From the NCBI RefSeq assembly GCF_018118585.1, contig NZ_CP069421.1:682001-746000 (forward strand): 64,000 nucleotides of DNA, given 5' to 3'. This DNA is from Aristaeella lactis. GTDB lineage: Bacteria; Bacillota; Clostridia; Christensenellales; Aristaeellaceae. A program made the translations under genes and the position numbers. Of the stretch, positions 1 to 7,825 are shown one piece after another. The stretch's first letter is position 1. Every line of letters starts with the position of its first letter. A model generated the notes under the pieces. It saw nothing but the letters and a program-made list of their open reading frames with translations, had not been told where the DNA came from and did no database searches.

Positions 1-1316
1 CTGCTGTGAAAACACTGCAGACGGCCCTGAAGGACCTGGGCTTTTACAATGGGAAAATTGACGGTGTTTTCGGAAAGGGAACGCGGAACGCTGTCAAAGC
101 TTATCAGCGGAAAAACGGGCTGAAGGCTGACGGCGTTGCGGGACCGAAAACCCTTGGGAAGCTCTATGCCAAAGCGGATGATGACACGGCGGAGACGCCC
201 TCGTCCGGATCGGATTTACCGACTGCAGCGGATCCGGCGACCGGTCTTGTCATCCTTCCGGATGAGGTGAACAGCTTCCTGCAGTCCGTTCAAAGAAACA
301 GCGGCGCTGCATGCGGCACGCTTGTGCTCTCCAAAGAGGGAAAAACATTCCTCACATGGTCTTTCGGAGGCGTTGACGAAGATACCTGCTTCAGGATCGC
401 CTCCATTACCAAATGGGTGACGGCGATCGGCCTGATGACGCTGTTTGACCAGGGAAAGCTTGACCTGGACAAGGATATCAGTTCCTATCTCGGCTTCAAA
501 GTACGGAATCCGGCTTTTCCGGATACGCCCATTACAGCCAGGATGCTCCTGACCCATACATCGTCCCTGTCAGCGGATGCGTCAAACTACCATCCGGACT
601 GGGGAAGGATCGGGAAAAAAGGATATGACCCGATCTTTGATGAATCCGTCGAACCGGGAACCGTTTATATGTACGCGGATTATAACGGGGCGCTGTTCGG
701 ATGCCTGATTGAAGCCATCTCCGGCAAAAGCGTACAGAACTACCTGAACCAGAAAGTGTTTAAGCCCCTTGGACTGACCGCAGCCTATTCCCCGAAATTC
801 CTGCCGTCAGGAACGAAGACAAAGGATCTCCTGAAAACAAACGGAAAGGTGCAGATATCCGTACAGAAGGACAGGAACCGGACGTATAACAACAAGGCTG
901 ATCCGAAGGGGAACAACGGATATACCGTGGGGAAACTGTATATCAACGCGGAGTCCCTGACAAAGCTGGCGCAGATGATGCTCAACGGCGGAACACTGAA
1001 CGGGGTCCGGATCCTGAAAGAAGAAACGGTCAGGCTGATGGAGGCCGACCAGCCGCTGACGGCGGAAAGCCGGTACGGCCTGAGCACGGTCCGGCTGACT
1101 GGATTTGACCGGGGCACCTGGTACGGACACCAGGGCCGGTACAGCGGATTGTCATCGAATATCTATTATCAGCGGGAAACGGGAATTACCATGGCGCTGA
1201 TCATGAACGGATATGACTGGAAGCTGATCGACAACGTGGTGCAGCCGGCTGTGAGCATCCTGACGAACATGGAAAAGCTGGAAACCCTCTGCATCGGGAA
1301 AACAACAGGAAACTGA
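1..1316 (+). CDS. Peptidoglycan-binding serine hydrolase (beta-lactamase/DD-peptidase fold), 5' truncated
   Basis: The first ~50 residues form a PG_binding_1 repeat (TLQTALKDLGFYNGKIDG, then KAYQRKNGLKADGVAGPKTL), followed by a short linker rich in D, T, P and S and a serine beta-lactamase-like domain. The catalytic S-x-x-K is SITK near residue 132 and a late H-x-G motif is GHQG. The second motif, usually Y-x-N, reads YAD (YADYNGALFG). The reading frame is open to the window edge and the repeat begins without a leader, so the GTG at 6 is probably internal and the true start with its export signal lies upstream. Likely an extracellular cell-wall-associated D,D-peptidase or esterase; substrate unknown. 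Confidence 0.85.
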   Translation, partial: AVKTLQTALKDLGFYNGKIDGVFGKGTRNAVKAYQRKNGLKADGVAGPKTLGKLYAKADDDTAETPSSGSDLPTAADPATGLVILPDEVNSFLQSVQRNSGAACGTLVLSKEGKTFLTWSFGGVDEDTCFRIASITKWVTAIGLMTLFDQGKLDLDKDISSYLGFKVRNPAFPDTPITARMLLTHTSSLSADASNYHPDWGRIGKKGYDPIFDESVEPGTVYMYADYNGALFGCLIEAISGKSVQNYLNQKVFKPLGLTAAYSPKFLPSGTKTKDLLKTNGKVQISVQKDRNRTYNNKADPKGNNGYTVGKLYINAESLTKLAQMMLNGGTLNGVRILKEETVRLMEADQPLTAESRYGLSTVRLTGFDRGTWYGHQGRYSGLSSNIYYQRETGITMALIMNGYDWKLIDNVVQPAVSILTNMEKLETLCIGKTTGN

Positions 1317-1367
1317 AGCCGGGACTCCATTGACAGCAGTCAATTAAGTATAAAGGAGTGAAAGCAT

Positions 1368-2036
1368 ATGTTCAGATTCTGGGGAGACGGCTCGCAGGAA
1401 GCCATGGACCTTGTCAATGCCATCCGGGTACGGAGCACAGAGAATTTCAACTGGACTTTCATTTTTATCCTGTCTGTTGTTTTTTATGTCTACTGGACCG
1501 AGATCCAAAAGAAAAATACAGAAGTTGTGTGTGCCGGCCTGGCTCTTTACGGTGTGCACTGGCTGTATGAAATCTGCAACGCGGTGATCGGCAAACTGGC
1601 CGGCTATCCGCTGTGGTCTGTAAGCAACGAATCCACAACCTTCATTCTCCTGATCGGTGTATGCTGGGAGCTTTCGATGATGTTTTCCATCGCGGGAATG
1701 ATTTCCTTCAAGATGCTGCCGCAGGACCGGACAAAGAGATACTTTGCACGCAACGGCAAAGGGGGTATTTCCTGCAAGCTGGCCGGGGCACTGGAGATGG
1801 CGCTGCTGTTTGCGCTGGTGGAATCCTTCCTGGCAGGGACAAGCAACCATTCCTTCATCTGGGTTTACAAATGGTGGGGCGTGATCCCGGTATTCATCAC
1901 GACCTATATTCCTTTCTTTATCGCAAGCAACTATGTTCCGGACCTGGAGCCGCGGAAACGTACGAGGTTCCTGGCGGTCCTGTGGGGACTTGTTGCCCTG
2001 CTGCTGATTATCCTGATTCCCCTGGGAATCATCTGA
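1368..2036 (+). CDS. Six-helix membrane protein, unknown function
   Basis: 222 residues, preceded by AAAGGAG about 8 bases before the ATG. A short hydrophilic N-terminus (FRFWGDGSQEAMDLVNAIR) is followed by about six hydrophobic segments (near residues 24-43, 48-72, 84-110, 140-160, 168-190 and 198-221). No catalytic motif is recognisable. It sits between the serine hydrolase and the SRAP gene on the same strand with short spacers, so co-transcription is likely. I do not recognise the family. Confidence 0.75.
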   Translation: MFRFWGDGSQEAMDLVNAIRVRSTENFNWTFIFILSVVFYVYWTEIQKKNTEVVCAGLALYGVHWLYEICNAVIGKLAGYPLWSVSNESTTFILLIGVCWELSMMFSIAGMISFKMLPQDRTKRYFARNGKGGISCKLAGALEMALLFALVESFLAGTSNHSFIWVYKWWGVIPVFITTYIPFFIASNYVPDLEPRKRTRFLAVLWGLVALLLIILIPLGII

Positions 2037-2049
2037 ACCGGAGTAAACG

Positions 2050-2673
2050 ATGTGCGGACGTTATGTTATCGAACCGGTGGATCCGGCTATCCTGGAAATG
2101 ATCCGGGAAATCAACCGGACCAAACTGGCTGAGCTTTTCAGCGCGGCGAACCAGCCGCCGATTACACAGGGCGGGGAGATTGTCCCCTCATCTGTGGTTC
2201 CGGTTATTGCAAGCAGCAAAACCGGCGAGCGGAAGGTGTTCCCGATGAAGTGGGGATTCAGCCAGCCTTCCGCGGCCGGACGATCCGGGACGCTGCTGAT
2301 CAATGCCCGGTCTGAAACAGCCGCCGAAAAGCCGACCTTCCGGGAAGCTTGGCAGAAACACCGGTGTGTGATCCCTGCTTCCGGCTATTACGAATGGGAG
2401 CATGACGCGAAGAAAAAACCGGGACAGAAATACAGGATCCATCCCGCCGGAAAAGACCATGTCTGGCTGGCCGGACTATACAGGATGGAAGCGGGAATCC
2501 CTGCTTTTGTTATCCTGACCAGGCAGGCGGACGATTCGCTGGCCTGGATGCATGACCGGATGCCCCTGATGCTTCCGGAGGAGGATGTAGGACAGTGGAT
2601 CAATCCGGAAACAGAACCGGAATCCATTGTGCGGAAGTGCCTGACCCAAATGCTCTGGGAACAGGCAGTATAA
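2050..2673 (+). CDS. SRAP (HMCES/YedK) family abasic-site processing protein
   Basis: 207 residues beginning MCGRYV; in this family Met1 is removed and Cys2 becomes the nucleophile that crosslinks to abasic sites in single-stranded DNA. Other family signatures present are the MKWGF segment, NARSET (INARSETAAEKPTFREAW), the R-C-V-I-P-A-S-G-Y-Y-E-W block carrying the conserved Glu, and the later LAGLY segment. Length is normal for bacterial YedK. Role: shields abasic sites in ssDNA. It starts 13 bases after the preceding stop. Confidence 0.95.
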   Translation: MCGRYVIEPVDPAILEMIREINRTKLAELFSAANQPPITQGGEIVPSSVVPVIASSKTGERKVFPMKWGFSQPSAAGRSGTLLINARSETAAEKPTFREAWQKHRCVIPASGYYEWEHDAKKKPGQKYRIHPAGKDHVWLAGLYRMEAGIPAFVILTRQADDSLAWMHDRMPLMLPEEDVGQWINPETEPESIVRKCLTQMLWEQAV

Positions 2674-2706
2674 GGATAAAACATCAGACAGCGGAGTGTG
2701 ATACCC

Positions 2707-2853
2707 ATGCCATGGTACTGGATCCTGATTATCCTGTCCGCCATATTCGGTCCCTTTGAAGCGATGCACGCCCTGAACAAGGCCAGGCAGAACCGGCTTA
2801 AGGCGGAACGGAAACAACAGGCAGGGGAAGGAAAAACGGAAATACAGGAATGA
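2707..2853 (+). CDS. Small single-helix membrane ORF (48 aa)
   Basis: An ATG at 2707 opens 48 codons: a hydrophobic N-terminal stretch (WYWILIILSAIFGPF) followed by a highly charged tail (NKARQNRLKAERKQQ). The stop TGA overlaps the next start as ATGA (2850-2853), the usual sign of translational coupling to the GIY-YIG gene. A weak G-rich site (CGGAGTG) lies about 8 bases upstream. Function unknown; it may be a membrane peptide or simply a leader that delivers ribosomes to the next gene. Confidence 0.5.
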   Translation: MPWYWILIILSAIFGPFEAMHALNKARQNRLKAERKQQAGEGKTEIQE

Positions 2854-3122
2854 ACTATGTATATCTGCTGAGATGCGGGGATGGCAGCCTCTACTGCGGG
2901 TGGACAACGGACCTGGAAGCCCGCGTGGAACAGCACAGTCTGGGCCGGGGAGCCAAATATACCAGGTCCAGGCTGCCGGTAAAGCTGGTATGGTATGAAA
3001 CCTATGAGGACCGGCACGAGGCGCTGAGCCGGGAATGGCACATCAAGCACATGAACCGTGAACAAAAGCTCAAACTGATTTCCGGCGCGGCGGAAGGGAA
3101 AACCGTGCCGGACAGGGAATAA
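2850..3122 (+). CDS. GIY-YIG nuclease-superfamily protein (UPF0213/YhbQ type)
   Basis: 90 residues, a single GIY-YIG domain as in the YhbQ/UPF0213 group: YVYLLRCGDGSLYCGWT contains the paired motifs (YVY and YCG, family variants of GIY and YIG), followed by the conserved arginine region, G-A-K-Y-T-R-S-R, and the C-terminal ALSREWHIKH helix. Members are small predicted endonucleases, possibly acting in DNA repair; the exact substrate is not established. The start overlaps the upstream small ORF by 4 bases. Confidence 0.9.
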   Translation: MNYVYLLRCGDGSLYCGWTTDLEARVEQHSLGRGAKYTRSRLPVKLVWYETYEDRHEALSREWHIKHMNREQKLKLISGAAEGKTVPDRE

Positions 3123-3167
3123 AGAAGGAAAACGCCGGGAATGCGGCATGAAAGGGGGCGGCAGGAA

Positions 3168-3671
3168 ATGACGGATATTATTTCCTACCGCCTTTCTGCT
3201 ACAGGGATGTGGGGCTATTCCTATTACCTGGGCAGCGAGAAAATCGGGGAAACGACCTGCCAGATCAGCACTTCCTCCACAGTACGCGTGACCGGTGAGG
3301 ATATCGCCTGGTACAGCCAGTTCAAGATCGATACGGATATAGTGCCGGGCGTCAGCAGGAGAATCAAGGATAACCTGACGGGAGAGGAACTGTACCGGAT
3401 CATCTTCTGGCAGCCGGGACTTTATGAGTTTTCCGCCCGTACGGATACAGGCGGCTGGTCCATGACCGTTGAGGAACGGAACGGGATGTACATGTTCGGA
3501 AGGAACGGGATGCCGGTATCAGCGATTACGGAGAGAATTACGGAAACCGACTGGATTCCGCCGACAGGACTGCAGGTGGAACCGGCTTTCCAGACCCGTT
3601 TTTTTGAACAGGAGGACAGTCCGGGATTCATGATGATGGTCCTGTCCTTTCCGGCACTGAAAATGATATAA
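3168..3671 (+). CDS. Hypothetical protein, possible tubby/LURP-one-like beta-barrel
   Basis: 167 residues from the ATG at 3168, which has AAAGGGGG about 10 bases upstream; an in-frame ATG at 3141 would add nine residues (RHERGRQEM-like) and has a poorer site. No signal peptide or membrane segment. The pattern of short beta-strands with G-E and N-x-T-G-E-E turns (IKDNLTGEELYRI) resembles the tubby C-terminal/LURP-one fold also seen in the next gene. This is a fold-level guess from appearance, not a firm family assignment. Confidence 0.6.
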   Translation: MTDIISYRLSATGMWGYSYYLGSEKIGETTCQISTSSTVRVTGEDIAWYSQFKIDTDIVPGVSRRIKDNLTGEELYRIIFWQPGLYEFSARTDTGGWSMTVEERNGMYMFGRNGMPVSAITERITETDWIPPTGLQVEPAFQTRFFEQEDSPGFMMMVLSFPALKMI

Positions 3672-3681
3672 ACGGGAAGCG

Positions 3682-3710
3682 AGGGGGCTGACAGGAGCCA
3701 GCCCCCTTTC
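3682..3710 (+). terminator. Hairpin between the two small beta-rich genes
   Basis: A 9-bp GC-rich stem (AGGGGGCTG at 3682-3690 with CAGCCCCCT at 3699-3707) with an 8-base loop, followed only by a short TTC tail. It could be a weak intrinsic terminator or an mRNA-stabilising structure. Confidence 0.5.
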
Positions 3711-3785
3711 TGAATGCAGAAACGCATCCCGCGGGCCTGATCCATGCCGGACAGAACGCGGGAAGAATAAAGGAGGAACCTGACC

Positions 3786-4394
3786 ATGGGCGTATTTTCC
3801 AGGTATCATCGTTTCCGTGAAGCAGGCGAAGAGGCAAACGTGAATAATGTTCAGATGTTTGGGGAGCCTGCGCTTTCCCTCTTCACCACAACAAAGGTGT
3901 TCACCCTGCACCACCATATCGATATTACAGATGAACAGGGCAGTATTGTATACCAGGCGGACACCAAATTCCCGTCCATTCATGACAAGACGGATATCAG
4001 GGATGCGGAAGGCAGGCATGTTGCCCATATTGAACGGAAACTGATGACCCTTCATGAGCGTCACAATGTCACCATGGCGGATGGCAAAAAGTTTGAGATG
4101 TCCAATGAACTGTTTCACCTGGTGAAGGATATTACGAACATCGAAGGACTGGACTGGCAGCTGCGGGGAAATATCGCGGGACTGAACTTTGAACTCTATG
4201 ACGGGCAGGACAGGGTGATCGCCGTGATCGGCCAGAAGATGCTGTCCATGCACGACAAATACTGCATTGACCTGTATCAGCCTGAGTTCCAGGATATCAC
4301 CATCGCGATTCTCGTTACGCTTCAGCATATGATCAAAGACCGGGCGGCCGCCGCTGCCGCTTCTTCATCAGGCAGCTATTCTTCCGGAAATTAA
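3786..4394 (+). CDS. LURP-one-related / YxjI family protein
   Basis: 202 residues after an AAAGGAGG site. The repeated D-x-x-G-x-x-V and K-L-M-T-L-H-E-R-H pattern (HIERKLMTLHERHNV, later GQKMLSMHDKYCI) is typical of YxjI/LOR proteins, which fold as a 12-stranded barrel around a central helix and resemble tubby and scramblase domains. No transmembrane segment is evident until a mildly hydrophobic stretch near the end. The C-terminus is low-complexity Ala/Ser/Gly (residues ~180-202). Function in bacteria is not defined. Confidence 0.85.
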   Translation: MGVFSRYHRFREAGEEANVNNVQMFGEPALSLFTTTKVFTLHHHIDITDEQGSIVYQADTKFPSIHDKTDIRDAEGRHVAHIERKLMTLHERHNVTMADGKKFEMSNELFHLVKDITNIEGLDWQLRGNIAGLNFELYDGQDRVIAVIGQKMLSMHDKYCIDLYQPEFQDITIAILVTLQHMIKDRAAAAAASSSGSYSSGN

Positions 4395-4422
4395 AGGCGT
4401 CCGGCCGCCTGCAGGAAAAATC

Positions 4423-4452
4423 TTGACATCGATGATTCCTTAGATTTATGAT
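4423..4452 (+). promoter_or_regulatory. Sigma-A-type promoter for the xylan-oligosaccharide operon
   Basis: TTGACA at 4423-4428 and TATGAT at 4447-4452, 18-base spacing, 32 bases before the GH8 start codon. The in-frame ATG at 4448 falls inside the -10 box, which argues against it as a start. Confidence 0.75.
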
Positions 4453-4483
4453 TATAAAAGTACGTACAACCGGAGGAACTGCG

Positions 4484-5614
4484 ATGAAAACAGGTGCCTT
4501 TGTGACCGGAATATATCCGAATTACCTGGCTGAAGCCGGGATCAGTGACAGGGAAGCGGCGGAAAAAGTCAGTCAGGCTTTTGAGACGATTTTTTTTGAT
4601 CCGGAGGAAAACTTCTGCCATCATACGGATGAGGATGCCTGGTGTATGGTTGATACCGGCAATATTGACGCACGGACAGAGGGCATGAGCTACGGCATGA
4701 TGATGTGCGTGCAGATGGACCGGAAAGATATCTTTGATAAGCTGTGGACCTTTTCGGAGCGTTATATGCTGCTGAAGGATGGTCCCAACGCCGGCTATTT
4801 CCGCTGGTCAGTCCATATTGACGGTTCTCCGAATTCTGACGGACCGGCACCGGACGGGGAAGAGTATTACGCCATGGCGCTGTTCATGGCCGCCGCCCGG
4901 TGGGGAGACGGTGAAGGCAGCTTCAACTATACCGCACGGGCCCGGGAGATCCTCCGCCATGCTGTTCATCAGCATGAGATGACTGAGGGCGGACAGCCTA
5001 TGTGGGAACCGGAAAACGGCTATATCCGCTTTGTTCCCGGAATGAAGATTTCAGATCCCAGCTATCACCTGCCTCATTTCTACGAGCTGTTTTCCCTGAA
5101 GGCCGATGAGGAAGACAGGGAGTTCTGGAAATACGCGGCGGAGCAGAGCAGGAAGTATATTGCACTCTCTGCGGATCCTGTTACCGGATTAAGCCCGGAA
5201 TACGCCGATTATGACGGAAAGACCGTGCTGCTGTTCCGGAAACCTTGGGTATATTATTCCGATGCCTACCGTGTGGCTGAAAATATCGCGCTGGACTGCG
5301 TCTGGTTCGGGGAGAATGAGACCCTGGCGGAAATCGAAACGCATATACAGGACTTTTTCGGCACGCAGGACATGAACGACCTTCGCGCCTACGAACTGGA
5401 CGGCAAAGCGCAGAGCGAACCGGCCATGCATCCGACAGCGATCCGCGCTGTACTTGGCGCAGCCTCCATCGCCAGCCGTTCTGAAAACCGGCTTCGTTTC
5501 CTGAAGGAGTTCGCTGAGCTGCCGATGCGGAAAGGCGTCCGCCGGTACTATGACAACTGTCTGTATTTCTTCTGTCTGCTGATGCTGACAGGCAACTATA
5601 AAATCTATCTTTGA
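4484..5614 (+). CDS. GH8 reducing-end xylose-releasing exo-oligoxylanase (Rex)
   Basis: 376 residues from the ATG at 4484 (GGAGG 8 bases upstream). Sequence matches GH8 Rex enzymes (EC 3.2.1.156), which remove xylose from the reducing end of xylo-oligosaccharides. The catalytic acid is E66 in RTEGMSYGM, the base is D260 in YYSDAYRVAENIALD, and D124 in PDGEEYYAMAL matches the third conserved acidic residue; these correspond to E70, D263 and D128 of the Bacillus halodurans enzyme as I recall it. No signal peptide, so it should act in the cytoplasm on imported oligosaccharides. Followed after 11 bases by a GH120 beta-xylosidase, which completes the breakdown from the other end. Confidence 0.92.
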   Translation: MKTGAFVTGIYPNYLAEAGISDREAAEKVSQAFETIFFDPEENFCHHTDEDAWCMVDTGNIDARTEGMSYGMMMCVQMDRKDIFDKLWTFSERYMLLKDGPNAGYFRWSVHIDGSPNSDGPAPDGEEYYAMALFMAAARWGDGEGSFNYTARAREILRHAVHQHEMTEGGQPMWEPENGYIRFVPGMKISDPSYHLPHFYELFSLKADEEDREFWKYAAEQSRKYIALSADPVTGLSPEYADYDGKTVLLFRKPWVYYSDAYRVAENIALDCVWFGENETLAEIETHIQDFFGTQDMNDLRAYELDGKAQSEPAMHPTAIRAVLGAASIASRSENRLRFLKEFAELPMRKGVRRYYDNCLYFFCLLMLTGNYKIYL

Positions 5615-5625
5615 GGAGGTTCCCC

Positions 5626-7617
5626 ATGATCTATTACGTAAGTGCAAATGCCCCCCGGGAAGGCAACGGATCCAAAGAAATGCCCTTCAGGCGCATCAAT
5701 GACGCGGCCAGAATCGCGGTGCCCGGCGATGAAGTCATCGTGGCTCCGGGTATCTACCGTGAGTACGTCAATCCCGTGAACGCCGGTACCGAGGAGAAAC
5801 GGATCACTTACAGAAGTGAAAAGCCCCTCGGAGCAGTCATTACCGGTGCTGAACTGCTGACGGGATGGAAAAAGGTCAAGGGAACAACCTGGACCGCACG
5901 GGTGAACAACGGCATATTCGGGACCTACAATCCCTATAAGGAAGTCGTATGCGGAGACTGGTATTTTTCTCCTGTGATCCGTCATACCGGATCGGTCTAC
6001 CTGAATGACGCAGCGATGTACGAGTGCTCCTCCCTGGAGGAATGCGAAGCCGGCAAACCGGATCCCCACGCCTGGACGCAGGACGAGGCGAAATACCTGT
6101 GGTATACGGAGCAGGACGGAGAGGAAACCGTACTGTACGCCAACTTCCACGGAAAGGATCCCAACAAGCAGAAAGTGGAGATCAGCGTCCGCCGGAACTG
6201 CTTCATGCCTGACAAGACCGGCATCGGATACATTACCGTAAGCGGCTTCCTGATCACCAAGGCAGCCACAACATGGGCGCCGCCGGCTGCATACCAGGAC
6301 GGCATGATCGGACCGCACTGGTCCCGGGGATGGATCATTGAGGACTGTGAAGTCAGCAACAGCCGCTGCTGCGGTATCTCCCTGGGCAAGTACCTGGATC
6401 CGGAAAATGATATGTATTTCTTCCACAAGAAGGTAAAGAGCCCCACCCAGATGGAGCGGGACGCGGTCTGCCGCGGACAGTATCACGGCTGGCTGAAGGA
6501 AAAGGTGGGCGGCCATATCATCCGGCGCTGCAACGTGCATCACTGCGAACAGACCGGTATTGTCGGCCGTATGGGCGGCGTGTTCTCAACGATCGAGGAC
6601 TGCCATATTCATCACATCTGCAACAGCCAGCAGCTTGGCGGCGCGGAAACCGCCGGCATCAAACTGCATGCTGCGATCGACGTGACGATCCGGCGCAACC
6701 ATATCCACAACTGTATTATGGGCGTATGGCTTGACTGGGAGGCACAGGGTGCCCGCGTCAGCCAGAACCTGATGCATGACAACTGCCGGCCGGAAGGACG
6801 AGAACAGGCCCGCGGAGCGATGTTCTCCACCGATATCTTTGTGGAGGTCGGCCACGGCCCCACGCTGATCGACAATAACGTGCTGATGAGCCCGGTCAGC
6901 ATCACGATCCCCTCGGAAGGCATTGCCTGTGTGCATAACCTGATCCTGGGCGGCTTCAGCCTGATCAACAGCGGCGTGGACAGCGTGGTGAACGGACAGC
7001 GGGAGCCCCGGTATACGCCCTATCACATCCGCCACCGGACGGAGGTGGCAGGCTTTATGACCATTCTGCACGGAGATGACCGGATCTACAACAACCTGTT
7101 CATCCAGGCCTATCCGATCCAGGACAAGGAAAGGAAGCCCACGGACGCTGAATACCAGACTGTGGGCACGGCGCCCTTTGATATCTTCCCGACCTACGAA
7201 GAGTGGTTCGCTCCTTTTGTTCCCGGCGCGAAACCCGATATGGGCGCCCTGGCCAAAGTCCATTTCGGTCATCTGCCGGTATGGGTTGAGGGCAACGCCT
7301 ACTTCAACGGGGCGACTGTATGCAAGCATGAAAAGCATAAGCTGTTGGACAAACGGTCCAAGGTGACGATCGCCCTGGAGGAAAAGGACGGGAAGTACAG
7401 CCTGAAGACCAATGTGTACGCGAAGCTGAAGAACTTTAAAGACGGAATCATCTGCACAGAGACACTGGGAAAGGCCTTCGAACCCGAACAGCGGTTCGAA
7501 AACCCGGACGGAACGGATATCGTGTTTGACCGTGACTACTTCGGCAATCACCGCGGAACCGAAACCATTCCCGGACCTTTTGCCAGTGCTGAAGACGCGG
7601 AAAAGATCCTGTACTGA
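5626..7617 (+). CDS. GH120 beta-xylosidase (parallel beta-helix)
   Basis: 663 residues from the ATG at 5626, directly after TGAGGAGGT. The N-terminus (IYYVSANAP, then G-x-G-S-x-x-x-P-F-R-R-I-N-D-A) and later right-handed beta-helix repeats (IIEDCEVSNS, IIRRCNVHHC) are those of GH120. The likely nucleophile is D370 in GVWLDWEAQG and the acid/base E407 in DIFVEVGHGP, equivalent to D382 and E405 of Thermoanaerobacterium XylC as I recall them. The two residues are 37 positions apart here rather than about 23, owing to an extra R/E/Q-rich segment (EGREQARGAMFS). No signal peptide; cytoplasmic partner of the GH8 enzyme. Confidence 0.93.
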   Translation: MIYYVSANAPREGNGSKEMPFRRINDAARIAVPGDEVIVAPGIYREYVNPVNAGTEEKRITYRSEKPLGAVITGAELLTGWKKVKGTTWTARVNNGIFGTYNPYKEVVCGDWYFSPVIRHTGSVYLNDAAMYECSSLEECEAGKPDPHAWTQDEAKYLWYTEQDGEETVLYANFHGKDPNKQKVEISVRRNCFMPDKTGIGYITVSGFLITKAATTWAPPAAYQDGMIGPHWSRGWIIEDCEVSNSRCCGISLGKYLDPENDMYFFHKKVKSPTQMERDAVCRGQYHGWLKEKVGGHIIRRCNVHHCEQTGIVGRMGGVFSTIEDCHIHHICNSQQLGGAETAGIKLHAAIDVTIRRNHIHNCIMGVWLDWEAQGARVSQNLMHDNCRPEGREQARGAMFSTDIFVEVGHGPTLIDNNVLMSPVSITIPSEGIACVHNLILGGFSLINSGVDSVVNGQREPRYTPYHIRHRTEVAGFMTILHGDDRIYNNLFIQAYPIQDKERKPTDAEYQTVGTAPFDIFPTYEEWFAPFVPGAKPDMGALAKVHFGHLPVWVEGNAYFNGATVCKHEKHKLLDKRSKVTIALEEKDGKYSLKTNVYAKLKNFKDGIICTETLGKAFEPEQRFENPDGTDIVFDRDYFGNHRGTETIPGPFASAEDAEKILY

Positions 7618-7634
7618 GACAATAAAACCATGAG

Positions 7635-7662
7635 AAAAGCCCCCGCTGATGCGGGGGCTTTT
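7635..7662. terminator. Bidirectional intrinsic terminator
   Basis: AAAAGCCCCCGC / GCGGGGGCTTTT hairpin with a 4-base TGAT loop. It reads as a terminator on both strands: it ends the xylosidase operon on the plus strand and the tRNA-Arg transcript on the minus strand. Its last T (7662) coincides with the encoded 3' A of the tRNA CCA end. Confidence 0.9.
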
Positions 7663-7738
7663 GGTATGCCCGGCAGGATTCGAACCTGTGACCTTCAGAG
7701 TCGGAGTCTGACACTCTATCCAACTGAGCTACGGGCAC
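7662..7738 (-). tRNA. tRNA-Arg (anticodon CCG)
   Basis: Read on the minus strand, GTGCCCG at the 5' end pairs with CGGGCAT near the 3' end (one G-T pair at position 1-72), followed by discriminator A and encoded CCA. The anticodon arm is TCAGA - CTCCGAC - TCTGA, giving anticodon CCG, which reads Arg CGG codons. The T-loop is TTCGAAT, with one A-C mismatch at the base of the T-stem. 77 nucleotides including CCA. Confidence 0.93.
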
Positions 7739-7825
7739 TCAACGCGGGATATTTTATCCTTTTCGGGACAGATTGTCAAGGCTTGGTTTTCAGGATAATC
7801 CAGTAAAAACGGGGCACAAAGGATC

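Noticed and set aside
1329-1356. TTGACA at 1330 and TATAAA at 1349 as a promoter before the six-helix membrane protein
   Set aside because: Spacing is only 13 bases; the TTGACA is half of a small inverted repeat (ATTGAC-4-GTCAAT) and may be chance.
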